From contig DFXK01000002.1 of assembly GCA_002383165.1 (NCBI GenBank), forward strand, positions 512,353 to 570,134: a stretch of 57,782 nt of DNA, given 5' to 3'. Origin of the DNA: Flavobacteriales bacterium UBA4110. Its GTDB lineage: Bacteria; Bacteroidota; Bacteroidia; Flavobacteriales; Weeksellaceae. The position numbers and the translations under genes are program-made. Of the stretch, positions 33,863-42,313 are shown in pieces (the stretch's first letter is position 1; the number at the start of each line of letters is the position of its first letter). Below the pieces are notes generated by a model that was given only the letters and a program-made list of their open reading frames with translations, made no database searches and was not told where the DNA came from.

Positions 33863-34549
33863 TTATTTTTTTGCTGTATAAACAACAAAATTATAGTATT
33901 GATATACGTTTGCAACATTTTTAAACCCTACATCTTCCATCCATTTTAGTTGCTCATTCAGCGTACTCATCCTATCCAGTTTAATTCTTTCAAATGTTGC
34001 TTCTTTTTCTTCTAATGTCAAAGTTTTATTCGCTACAACTTTCTCTCTCCAAGTAGAAGTGTAAAGTGCTTCCGAAAAATCATTTTCACCCAAAACCTGA
34101 TCTGCATTTATAAATAATCCACCGTCATTCAGAAGTTTATGGATTGTTTTGAAAAGCTTTTTTTTAGCTTCATCATCTAAATGATGAATTGCTAAACCAG
34201 AAATCACCAAATCAAATTTGTTTTTTTCTAAAGCTAAATCTTCTAAATCCTGAACAAGAAATTCAAAATTTGAAAATCCTGAAAATCTTTCCTTAGCTTT
34301 TTTTAGCATTTCTTCCGAAATATCTACCAATGTAAAATCGGCTTCGTTATATTTTTCAAGAAAAAAAGCACTCATCAAACCTGTCCCAGCTCCTATATCT
34401 AATATGTTGTGAACGGATTTTATTTGATTCGATAATTCAACTGGTATTTTATAAAAATCATCAAAACAAGGTATCAGTTCTTTTCTTTGCTTATCGTATT
34501 TTTCTGATACCGCATTGAATTTTGACTTAATAGATTCTATGGTAGACAT
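33863..34549 (-). CDS. Class I SAM-dependent methyltransferase inside the leu operon
   Basis: The 228-residue protein has the SAM-binding motif ILDIGAGTGLMS (49-60), FTLVDIS and the later DLVISGLAIHHL. It follows leuC by only 2 bases and precedes leuD by 47 bases, so it is part of the leu transcript. The closest functional idea I can offer is Tam/Tmt1-type carboxyl methylation: yeast Tmt1 methylates trans-aconitate and 3-isopropylmalate. That is inference from position and family, not from specific residues. Confidence 0.8.
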   Translation of the reverse strand: MSTIESIKSKFNAVSEKYDKQRKELIPCFDDFYKIPVELSNQIKSVHNILDIGAGTGLMSAFFLEKYNEADFTLVDISEEMLKKAKERFSGFSNFEFLVQDLEDLALEKNKFDLVISGLAIHHLDDEAKKKLFKTIHKLLNDGGLFINADQVLGENDFSEALYTSTWREKVVANKTLTLEEKEATFERIKLDRMSTLNEQLKWMEDVGFKNVANVYQYYNFVVYTAKK

Positions 34550-34551
34550 TT

Positions 34552-35937
34552 TTAATTCAAATTTTCAAAAGCCGGGATTCTACCTTCCACAGCAACTTTT
34601 GCTGCAGTTAAAGGGCTTGCTAAAAGTGTTCTTGCACCTTGACCCTGCCGACCTTCGAAGTTTCTGTTGGAAGTGGAAACACAATATTCACCTTCCGGGA
34701 TTTTATCTTCATTCATTGCCAAACAAGCCGAACATCCCGGTTGACGGATTTGGAAACCTGCATCATTAAATACTTTATCCAAACCTTCATCATAAATTTG
34801 TTTTGCCACTTGTTGTGAACCTGGAACCAGCCAAGCGACAATATTTTCAGCCTTTTGTTTTCCCTTAACATAATCTGCGGCAGAACGGAAATCCTCGATT
34901 CTTGCATTGGTACAGCTGCCGATGAAAACATAATTCACTTTGATATCCGCTGTCGATTGTCCGGCATCCAGACCCATATACTTCAGGGCTTTTTCTTCGG
35001 ATTCGTTTTGAGCGGTTGGAATTTTAGAATCGATGGAAATTCCCATTCCCGGATTGGTTCCGTAAGTTATCATTGGTTTAATATCTTCTGCATCAAACTC
35101 AAATTCTTTATCAAAGACTGCATCAGAATCCGATTTCAAAGTTTTCCAATACGCTACTTTTTCATCCCATTCCTCTCCTTTTGGCGCAAATGTTCTGTCT
35201 TTGATATAATTGGAAGTAGTCTCATCCGGTGCAATCATTCCGCCTCTCGCTCCCATTTCGATGCTCATATTGCAGACTGTCATTCGTCCTTCCATAGACA
35301 TTTCTTCGAAGACATTCCCTGCATATTCGCAGAAATAGCCCGTTCCAGCATCAGTCCCGATTTTCGAAATAATGTAAAGAATCACATCTTTTGCCTGAAC
35401 ATCTTTGTTTAATTTTCCATTCACGGAAACGCGCATCGATTTTGGCTTGTTCATCAACAGACATTGGCTCGCAAAAACCTGTGCAACTTGACTTGTCCCA
35501 ATTCCAAAAGCAATTGCGCCAAATGCACCGTGTGTAGAAGTGTGACTATCGCCACAAACGATGCTCATTCCTGGTTGAGTAATTCCCAATTCCGGTGCGA
35601 TGATGTGAACAATTCCTTGATATGGATGTCCAAGTCCGTATAATTCGATGTTATTTTTTTTGCAATTTTCTGTCAATTGCTGAACTTGCGTTCTTGACAA
35701 TTCGTCTTTGATAGGCAGTTCTTGTCCCAAAGTCGGAACATTGTGGTCTGCTGTTGCAACAATCTGATTCGGACGAAATATCTCCAAACCTCTCGCTTCC
35801 AATTCAGCAAAAGCCTGCGGACTGGTCACTTCGTGAATCAAATGTTTGTCTATATAAATCACCTGAGGTCCATCCGGAACGGTTTCTACAACGTGCGCAT
35901 CCCAGACTTTATCAAATAATGTTTTGTTTTGGCTCAT
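34552..35937 (-). CDS. leuC: 3-Isopropylmalate dehydratase, large subunit
   Basis: The 461-residue aconitase-family subunit has cysteines for the [4Fe-4S] cluster in GSCTNARIEDF and RQPGCSACLAMN. CGDSHTSTHGAFG is the substrate segment. It acts with LeuD. ATG 35937, 7 bases after the leuA stop, is the start; the TTG at 35952 is in the leuA end. Confidence 0.96.
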   Translation of the reverse strand: MSQNKTLFDKVWDAHVVETVPDGPQVIYIDKHLIHEVTSPQAFAELEARGLEIFRPNQIVATADHNVPTLGQELPIKDELSRTQVQQLTENCKKNNIELYGLGHPYQGIVHIIAPELGITQPGMSIVCGDSHTSTHGAFGAIAFGIGTSQVAQVFASQCLLMNKPKSMRVSVNGKLNKDVQAKDVILYIISKIGTDAGTGYFCEYAGNVFEEMSMEGRMTVCNMSIEMGARGGMIAPDETTSNYIKDRTFAPKGEEWDEKVAYWKTLKSDSDAVFDKEFEFDAEDIKPMITYGTNPGMGISIDSKIPTAQNESEEKALKYMGLDAGQSTADIKVNYVFIGSCTNARIEDFRSAADYVKGKQKAENIVAWLVPGSQQVAKQIYDEGLDKVFNDAGFQIRQPGCSACLAMNEDKIPEGEYCVSTSNRNFEGRQGQGARTLLASPLTAAKVAVEGRIPAFENLN

Positions 35938-35944
35938 TTTATCT

Positions 35945-37108
35945 CTATCCAATTTTTTGATTAAATGATTTCATCATATAGCTTAAATCATCATTATTAA
36001 CTTCTTTCTTAGTATCGGCAATTTTCAAAAACTCCTGATACAAAAAGTCTAATTCTACTTTTGTCACATCAAAACCAATATTTTTGAATCGATAAGCCAA
36101 AGCAGAACGTCCACTTCTCGCCGTCAGCACAATTGAAGATTCATTGATTCCGACCTCTCTTGGGTCGATGATTTCGTAAGTTTCTCTATTTTTGATGACA
36201 CCGTCCTGATGAATTCCTGAACTGTGTGCAAATGCATTCGCTCCAACAATTGCTTTGTTTGGCTGAACCGGCATTCCCATCAAGTCAGAAACGAGATAAC
36301 TCATTTCGTTCAGCATTTTGGAATTGATATTAGTAAAGAAATTAAGGTCAGGATGTTGTTTGATAATCATCACTACTTCTTCCAAAGCTGTATTTCCGGC
36401 ACGTTCGCCAAGTCCATTGATTGTACATTCAATTTGTCTAGCGCCGTTGATAATTCCAGAAATTGAATTAGCAGTTGCCATTCCCAAATCATTATGACAA
36501 TGGCAGGACAAAATCGCTTTGTCGATATCTTTTACGTTATCTCTCAGATATTTGATTTTTCTTCCGTATTCTTCCGGCAAGCAATAACCCGTTGTATCAG
36601 GAATATTTAGAACAGTTGCTCCCGCTTTTATCACTTCTTCACAAACTTTTGCCAAGAAATCGTTATCTGTTCTTCCTGCATCTTCCGCATAAAACTCGAC
36701 ATCATCCACAAAATTTTTGGCATATTTTACAGCGTCAACGGCTCTTTCCAAAATCTGTTCTCTTGTAGAATTGAATTTGAATTTGATATGAGAATCCGAA
36801 GTTCCAATTCCCGTATGGATTCTTGGTCTTTTAGCATATTTCAACGCTTCCGCTGTAACTTCAATATCTTTTTTATTAGCTCTCGTCAATCCGCAAACTT
36901 TGGCATTTTTTACGATTTTTGAAATCTCCTGAACTGATAAAAAATCGCCCGGACTGGAAATCGGAAAACCTGCTTCAATAATATCAACACCTAAAAAATC
37001 GAGTTTCTCTGCAATAACTAATTTTTGTTCCGTATTCAGTTTACATCCCGGGACCTGTTCCCCATCTCGCAACGTCGTATCAAAAATTTCAATTTTTTCC
37101 GAATCCAT
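35945..37108 (-). CDS. leuA: 2-Isopropylmalate synthase, short form
   Basis: The 387-residue protein has the catalytic TIM barrel (FDTTLRDGEQVPGC, metal site HCHNDLGMATANS) and the linker with HSSGIHQDG, but stops well before the allosteric leucine-binding domain of E. coli LeuA (523 residues). It condenses acetyl-CoA with 2-oxoisovalerate in the first committed leucine step. Homocitrate synthase is similar, but the neighbours settle the assignment. Loss of the regulatory domain suggests no classical leucine feedback on this enzyme. Confidence 0.9.
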   Translation of the reverse strand: MDSEKIEIFDTTLRDGEQVPGCKLNTEQKLVIAEKLDFLGVDIIEAGFPISSPGDFLSVQEISKIVKNAKVCGLTRANKKDIEVTAEALKYAKRPRIHTGIGTSDSHIKFKFNSTREQILERAVDAVKYAKNFVDDVEFYAEDAGRTDNDFLAKVCEEVIKAGATVLNIPDTTGYCLPEEYGRKIKYLRDNVKDIDKAILSCHCHNDLGMATANSISGIINGARQIECTINGLGERAGNTALEEVVMIIKQHPDLNFFTNINSKMLNEMSYLVSDLMGMPVQPNKAIVGANAFAHSSGIHQDGVIKNRETYEIIDPREVGINESSIVLTARSGRSALAYRFKNIGFDVTKVELDFLYQEFLKIADTKKEVNNDDLSYMMKSFNQKIG

Positions 37109-37136
37109 AATAAAGTTTTTATCTAATTTTGATATT

Positions 37137-37144
37137 CAAAAGTA
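37137..37144 (-). promoter_or_regulatory. -7 element of the leu operon
   Basis: On the minus strand TACTTTTG matches TAnnTTTG, 28 bases before the leuA ATG. No clear -33 match was found. No leader peptide rich in leucine is visible in the short leader. Confidence 0.45.
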
Positions 37145-37255
37145 GAAATTGACTTGTGGTATTCATCTTCATTAATTAAATAAATACAATACTCGATTTT
37201 ATCAAACAAAACATAATCATTTAATAATCATAAGGTTAAATCATACCATTTTACA

Positions 37256-38791
37256 ATGTCAGAATTACAAAAAGATTTCTTATTCGTGCTTATCAAGTCA
37301 CTTTCTACATCGGAAAAGCGACAATTTAAGCTGTACGTTAATCGTCTGGGAATTAATGTCGATGCAAAATTCCTCTTGCTATTTTCTGAATTGGACAAAA
37401 TGAAAGAATATAATGAAGAGATTATCCTCGAGAAAAAAATCTCTTCAAAGCTTCAACTTTCTAATTTGAAGGCACATCTCTATAAACAGATATTAATAAG
37501 TCTTAGGTTAAATCCGAGTCATCAGAATAATAGAATTCAGTTGCGTGAACAATTGGATTTTGCGACGATTTTATACCAAAAAGGATTATATAAACAAGCT
37601 CTTAAGATTCTTGACAAAGCCAAACAATCTGCATTGGAATTAGACGAAAAAGGCATTGCTTCGGAAATCATTGAACTTGAAAAAGTAATTGAATCCCAAT
37701 TTATTACACGAAGTATTGATGGTAGAGCGGACGAATTGATTTTACAGTCAAGCAAAATCAGCCAGCAAAATGTGTATGCCACCCAACTTTCTAATCTTTC
37801 GTTGAAATTATACAGCGAAATGCTGACGCATGGCTACATTAAAAATGATAATGACCGAGAAAATATCCTAAATTTCTTTGACAGTATCATCAAAAATATT
37901 GATTTAAAAAAATTAAATTTCACAGAAAAACTGTGGTATTACAAAGCGCACGTTTGGAAAAATCAGTTGCTTCAGGATTATAAGTACACCATAAAATACG
38001 CTTATCAGTGGGTAGAACTTTTTCATCAGAATCCAGAAATGATAAAAAATCATCCTGTTTGGTACATCAAAGGGAATACTTATCTGTTCAAAATTTTGTT
38101 CATTTATGGGAGTATCAAAGGCATCGAGAAAAGGTTCGAAAAATTTGAAAGCATTGTAAAATCAGATGCTTTCATTCATAACGAAAATTCTCAATCTTTG
38201 ATTTTTCTGAATTATTATAACACCAAAATGAATCTCTATTTTATTAAAGGTGATTTTTTCAACGGCACAAAAATGATTCCTGAATTGGAAATAAAAATCG
38301 AAAAACACCGCGACAAAATCGATGAGCATCATTTTCTAGTTCTTTATCTGAAAATTGCGGCGATGTTTTTTGGTAGCAAAAATTATCAGAATACGGTAAA
38401 ATACGGACAGAAAATCATTAATTCCAAAGGCAATGTTCAGGAAGATTTGTTGTTCCACACAAGAATTTTGATGTTGATGGCAAAATTTGAATCTGGTTTT
38501 GATGATGATTATGACGACTTCGTAAAAGCGACAATGAAGTTTGCTAAAAAGATGAAAAATCCGGGCGATTTGCATTTCAGCATTGTTAATTTCTTCAAGA
38601 AAATCAATGACAGAAATCCGAAAGACCAAGCCATTGCCTTTAAGGAATTTGAGAAAGAACTGGAAATTTCTTCCCAAAACAAATACGACAAACGAACACT
38701 AATGTACATAGACATCCACGGATGGGTGACTTCCAAAGTGAGGAATGTAGATGTGATAGAGATAATTAAGGAAAAAGTTAAACTAAAATAG
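37256..38791 (+). CDS. Helical-repeat (TPR-like) protein of unknown function
   Basis: The 511-residue protein is entirely helical, with repeated patterns such as YQKGLYKQALKILDKAK (about 102-118) and YQNTVKYGQKI that look like tetratricopeptide units. It has no signal peptide or catalytic motif. It starts at an ATG that gives SELQKDFLFVLIKSLSTSEK. I recognise no named family; it probably mediates protein contacts. It is divergent from leuA and 56 bases ahead of thrS. Confidence 0.75.
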   Translation: MSELQKDFLFVLIKSLSTSEKRQFKLYVNRLGINVDAKFLLLFSELDKMKEYNEEIILEKKISSKLQLSNLKAHLYKQILISLRLNPSHQNNRIQLREQLDFATILYQKGLYKQALKILDKAKQSALELDEKGIASEIIELEKVIESQFITRSIDGRADELILQSSKISQQNVYATQLSNLSLKLYSEMLTHGYIKNDNDRENILNFFDSIIKNIDLKKLNFTEKLWYYKAHVWKNQLLQDYKYTIKYAYQWVELFHQNPEMIKNHPVWYIKGNTYLFKILFIYGSIKGIEKRFEKFESIVKSDAFIHNENSQSLIFLNYYNTKMNLYFIKGDFFNGTKMIPELEIKIEKHRDKIDEHHFLVLYLKIAAMFFGSKNYQNTVKYGQKIINSKGNVQEDLLFHTRILMLMAKFESGFDDDYDDFVKATMKFAKKMKNPGDLHFSIVNFFKKINDRNPKDQAIAFKEFEKELEISSQNKYDKRTLMYIDIHGWVTSKVRNVDVIEIIKEKVKLK

Positions 38792-38815
38792 CATTATTCT
38801 TTCTTTAAAAATCAC

Positions 38816-38823
38816 TATTTTTG
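38816..38823 (+). promoter_or_regulatory. -7 element of thrS promoter
   Basis: TATTTTTG matches TAnnTTTG, 24 bases before the thrS ATG. No T-box or thrS operator structure was evident. Confidence 0.45.
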
Positions 38824-38847
38824 CAAACATTAATTTTTTAAACCATT

Positions 38848-40791
38848 ATGCTAAAAATTACACTTCCTGATGGCAGCATCAGAGAATATGAAGGAGCAGT
38901 TACTCCGCTACAAGTTGCGCAAAGTATAAGTGACGGTTTGGCAAGAAACACCATTTCTGCCATCGTAAACGGACAACAGACAGAAGTAGAAACCACGATA
39001 ACGGAGGATTCTACAGTGCAGCTTTTGACGTGGAATGACGATATGGGTAAAAAAGCATTCTGGCATTCTTCTGCTCACTTGTTGGCTCAGGCAATTATGG
39101 AGTTTTATCCTAATGCGAAGCTGACAATCGGGCCTGCAATTGCCAACGGATTCTACTACGATGTAGATTTCGGAGGAGAGCCTTTGTCTGAAAAAGACTT
39201 TGAGAAATTAGAAAAGAAAATCTTAGAAAACGCTAAGAAAAATTCAACTTTCAACCTGCGTGAAGTTTCTAAAGCAGAAGCTTTGAAAGAATATGCAGAC
39301 AATCCTTTCAAAACTGAATTGATTGAAAATCTTCCTGACGGCGAAATCACTTTCGTAACACACGATAACTTTACAGACCTTTGTAGAGGTGGTCATATCC
39401 CATCAACTGGAATTGTGAAAGCTGTGAAAATCCTTAACGCTGCAGGAGCTTACTGGAGAGGTGATGAGAAAAACCCGCAACTCACAAGAGTTTACGGAAT
39501 ATCTTTCCCTAAACAAAAAGAGCTTACGGAATATCTTGAAAGATTAGAGGAAGCCAAGAGGAGAGACCACAGAAAATTAGGAAAAGAATTAGGTATTTTT
39601 GCATTCTCAGAAAAAGTAGGAGCTGGTCTTCCACTTTGGTTGCCAAAAGGAGCAGCATTGAGAAAGAAATTAGAAAACTTCTTATCAGAAGCTCAGAAAA
39701 AACAAGGTTATGAATTCGTGATTTCTCCACACATCGGAGCAAAAGAGTTATATGTAACTTCTGGACACTGGGACAAATATGGAGCAGATAGTTTTCAGCC
39801 CATCAAAACACCTAACGAAGGTGAAGAATTTTTGTTGAAACCAATGAACTGCCCTCACCACTGTGAGATTTATAAAGCCCAACAATGGTCTTATAAAGAC
39901 TTGCCAAAACGTTATGCTGAGTTTGGAACAGTTTACAGATATGAGCAGTCTGGAGAATTGCACGGCTTGACGAGAGTTCGTGGATTTACTCAGGATGATG
40001 CGCATCTTTTCTGTACACCAGACCAATTGTTGCAGGAATTTGAAAAAGTAATTGACTTAGTTTTATATGTTTTTGGATCACTAGGATTTGCTGATTTTAC
40101 GGCTCAAATCTCATTAAGAGACCCAGAAAACAGAGAAAAATATATCGGTTCCGATGAAAATTGGGAAAAAGCAGAAAACGCTATTGTAACCGCTGCAAAA
40201 TCTAAAGGTCTTAAAACTGTAACTGAATATGGCGAAGCGGCTTTCTACGGTCCTAAACTAGATTTTATGGTGAAAGATGCTTTGGGAAGAAGCTGGCAGT
40301 TGGGAACCATCCAAGTAGATTACAACCTACCGGAAAGATTTGACCTTTGGTATAACGGTAATGATAATGAGAAACACAGACCAGTGATGATCCACAGAGC
40401 GCCATTTGGTTCTATGGAACGTTTCATTGCTATTTTGATAGAGAACACGGCAGGAGATTTCCCACTTTGGTTGAGTCCTGAGCAATTTACGATTTTGCCT
40501 ATCAGTGAAAAGTATGCAGATTATGCAAAAAAAGTTTCACAATTATTGGAAAATCACGATATTTGCGGTTTAATAGACGACAGAAACGAAAAAACGGGTA
40601 AAAAAATCCGTGATGCCGAATTGAAAAAGCTACCATTTATGCTTATTGTAGGTGAAAATGAGGAAAATAACGGTACGATTTCTGTAAGAAGAAGAGGCGA
40701 AGGCGACCTTGGAGAAATGACGGTTGACGCTTTTATCTCTTATTTTAAAGAGCAGGCAAAACCAACATTTGAACTAGGCGGAAACAACTAA
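38848..40791 (+). CDS. thrS: Threonyl-tRNA synthetase
   Basis: The 647-residue class II synthetase has the TGS domain (1-60), the editing domain with HSSAHLLAQA (near 73), the catalytic zinc cysteine Cys335 in MNCPHHCEIY, and the anticodon-binding C-terminus. It charges tRNA-Thr and edits mis-acylated serine. It leads the thrS-infC transcript; infC follows after a short gap. Confidence 0.97.
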   Translation: MLKITLPDGSIREYEGAVTPLQVAQSISDGLARNTISAIVNGQQTEVETTITEDSTVQLLTWNDDMGKKAFWHSSAHLLAQAIMEFYPNAKLTIGPAIANGFYYDVDFGGEPLSEKDFEKLEKKILENAKKNSTFNLREVSKAEALKEYADNPFKTELIENLPDGEITFVTHDNFTDLCRGGHIPSTGIVKAVKILNAAGAYWRGDEKNPQLTRVYGISFPKQKELTEYLERLEEAKRRDHRKLGKELGIFAFSEKVGAGLPLWLPKGAALRKKLENFLSEAQKKQGYEFVISPHIGAKELYVTSGHWDKYGADSFQPIKTPNEGEEFLLKPMNCPHHCEIYKAQQWSYKDLPKRYAEFGTVYRYEQSGELHGLTRVRGFTQDDAHLFCTPDQLLQEFEKVIDLVLYVFGSLGFADFTAQISLRDPENREKYIGSDENWEKAENAIVTAAKSKGLKTVTEYGEAAFYGPKLDFMVKDALGRSWQLGTIQVDYNLPERFDLWYNGNDNEKHRPVMIHRAPFGSMERFIAILIENTAGDFPLWLSPEQFTILPISEKYADYAKKVSQLLENHDICGLIDDRNEKTGKKIRDAELKKLPFMLIVGENEENNGTISVRRRGEGDLGEMTVDAFISYFKEQAKPTFELGGNN

Positions 40792-40830
40792 GCCTTATTT
40801 AATTATTATTAATTTTAAAATTTTAAAACC

Positions 40831-41394
40831 ATAGCACTAAAAAGAAACAACAGCAGAGGTCCGATGAGACGTCCAGTCCAAGAAGACCTTCATCAAATCA
40901 ACGATAAGATCCGCGCAAGAGAAGTTCGTTTGGTTGGAGAAAATGTAGAACCAGGAGTTTATCCATTGGCTAAAGCTTTGGAAATAGCAAGAGAACAAGA
41001 GTTAGACCTTGTTGTTATTTCTGATAAGGCAGAACCTTACATCTCTCGTATCCTGGATTACAAAAAATTCTTGTACGAGCAAAAGAAGAAAACCAAAGAA
41101 CTAAAAGCGAAGCAAGTAAAAGTAGTTGTAAAAGAGATTAGATTCGGTCCTCAGACTGATGACCACGATTACGAATTCAAGAAAAAGCACGCTGAAAAAT
41201 TCTTGGAAGAAGGTTCTAAGCTGAAGACTTATGTTTTCTTCAAAGGACGTTCTATCATCTTCAAGGATCAAGGAGAAATCCTTCTTTTGAAATTAGCTCA
41301 AGACTTAGAACACGTTGGAAAAGTTGACCAGCTTCCTAAGCTTGAAGGAAAAAGGATGATTATGATGATGAGCCCTAAGAAGCCTGCAAAATAA
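40831..41394 (+). CDS. infC: Translation initiation factor IF-3
   Basis: The protein is a complete IF3 with the N-domain (INDKIRAREVRLVGENVEPG) and C-domain (DDHDYEFKKKHAEKFL). The first ATG is at 40864 (176 residues). The frame is open upstream to a TAA at 40816, and the 11 codons from an ATA at 40831 read IALKRNNSRGP, a typical basic IF3 start. IF3 discriminates against non-AUG starts, and many infC genes use AUU, AUC or AUA for autocontrol. The ATA start is therefore preferred here. Confidence 0.9.
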   Translation: MALKRNNSRGPMRRPVQEDLHQINDKIRAREVRLVGENVEPGVYPLAKALEIAREQELDLVVISDKAEPYISRILDYKKFLYEQKKKTKELKAKQVKVVVKEIRFGPQTDDHDYEFKKKHAEKFLEEGSKLKTYVFFKGRSIIFKDQGEILLLKLAQDLEHVGKVDQLPKLEGKRMIMMMSPKKPAK

Positions 41395-41418
41395 TATTGA
41401 TAAAATTCAATGATATAG

Positions 41419-41447
41419 AAAACCTCGAATTAATTTTTGAGGTTTTT
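41419..41447 (+). terminator. Terminator after infC
   Basis: AAAACCTC and GAGGTTTT form an 8-base stem, with more T after it. It separates thrS-infC from rpmI-rplT. Confidence 0.75.
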
Positions 41448-41492
41448 CATTTGTTCCATAATTATTAAAGTTATGGTTTCAGAATTTTTTTG

Positions 41493-41500
41493 TAATTTTG
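41493..41500 (+). promoter_or_regulatory. -7 element of rpmI-rplT promoter
   Basis: TAATTTTG matches TAnnTTTG and lies 71 bases before the rpmI ATG, leaving room for a leader. Confidence 0.5.
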
Positions 41501-41509
41501 CAAACTATT

Positions 41510-41531
41510 ATTCCTAATTATGTTTAGGAAT
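41510..41531 (+). promoter_or_regulatory. Hairpin in the rpmI-rplT leader
   Basis: ATTCCTAA and TTAGGAAT form a perfect 8-base stem with a 6-base loop, near the predicted 5' end. L20 controls its own operon in other bacteria by binding the leader; this could be a Bacteroidota version, but the known L20-binding structure is not recognisable. Confidence 0.4.
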
Positions 41532-41571
41532 CAAAAAAGAATATTGATAACAAACTATAAAAAGCAGAACA

Positions 41572-41769
41572 ATGCCAAAATTAAAAACGAAATCAGGTGC
41601 TAAAAAGCGTTTTGCTCTTACTGGAACAGGTAAGATCAAAAGAAAGAATGCTTTCAAAAGCCACATCTTGACAAAGAAAGAAACTAAGCAAAAGAGAAAT
41701 CTAACGCAAACTTCTTATGTTGCTGCTGTGGACACGAAAAGTGTTTTGAGACAATTAGCAATTAAGTAG
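41572..41769 (+). CDS. rpmI: Ribosomal protein L35
   Basis: The 65-residue basic protein begins PKLKTKSGAKKRFALTGTGK and fits L35 in length and sequence. It belongs to the 50S subunit. It is followed by rplT after 121 bases. Confidence 0.97.
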   Translation: MPKLKTKSGAKKRFALTGTGKIKRKNAFKSHILTKKETKQKRNLTQTSYVAAVDTKSVLRQLAIK

Positions 41770-41890
41770 TTTTTATAAATCTATATTCGGTTTATAAGAA
41801 TTCAAAACAAATTCAACAATTTAACCCTGAAATGGAGCCACTAAGAGTAATGAAATAATTACCGCACATTTCAAAAAAACAATTTAAATT

Positions 41891-42235
41891 ATGCCAAGAT
41901 CAGTAAACGCTGTAGCGTCTAGAGCGCGCAGAAAAAAAGTACTTAAGCAAGCTAAAGGTTTTTTCGGTAGAAGAAAGAACGTTTGGACTGTAGCTAAAAA
42001 CGCGGTAGAAAAAGCAATGCAATATGCTTACCGTGGTAGAAAAGAGAAGAAAAGAAACTTCAGAAGCCTTTGGGTAACTCGTATCAACGCAGGTGCTAGA
42101 GAGCACGGATTATCTTACTCTCAGTTTATGGGAGCTCTTAAGAAAAACAACATCGAGCTAAACAGAAAAGTTCTTGCAGACCTTGCAATGAACCACCCTG
42201 AAGCTTTCAAAGCTGTTGTAGATCAAGTAAAATAA
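41891..42235 (+). CDS. rplT: Ribosomal protein L20
   Basis: The 114-residue protein begins PRSVNAVASRARRKKVLKQA and has the L20 helix core GRRKNVWTVAKNAVEKAMQY. It binds 23S rRNA early in 50S assembly and represses its own operon in many bacteria. A hairpin follows. Confidence 0.97.
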   Translation: MPRSVNAVASRARRKKVLKQAKGFFGRRKNVWTVAKNAVEKAMQYAYRGRKEKKRNFRSLWVTRINAGAREHGLSYSQFMGALKKNNIELNRKVLADLAMNHPEAFKAVVDQVK

Positions 42236-42260
42236 TTACAAATCTTTGTTATCAATATAA

Positions 42261-42287
42261 AATCCTGAGAATTATCTTAGGATTTTT
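42261..42287 (+). terminator. Terminator after rplT
   Basis: AATCCTGAGA and TCTTAGGATT pair with one mismatch, followed by seven T that run into the next -7 element. Confidence 0.75.
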
Positions 42288-42288
42288 T

Positions 42289-42296
42289 TATTTTTG
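42289..42296 (+). promoter_or_regulatory. -7 element of the M28 peptidase gene
   Basis: TATTTTTG matches TAnnTTTG, 17 bases before the ATG and directly behind the rplT terminator. Confidence 0.45.
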
Positions 42297-42313
42297 CCAA
42301 CAAATTTTCAATA

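Noticed and set aside
34855..35412. 185-codon open frame antisense to leuC
   Set aside because: It is a shadow of leuC with no domain of its own.
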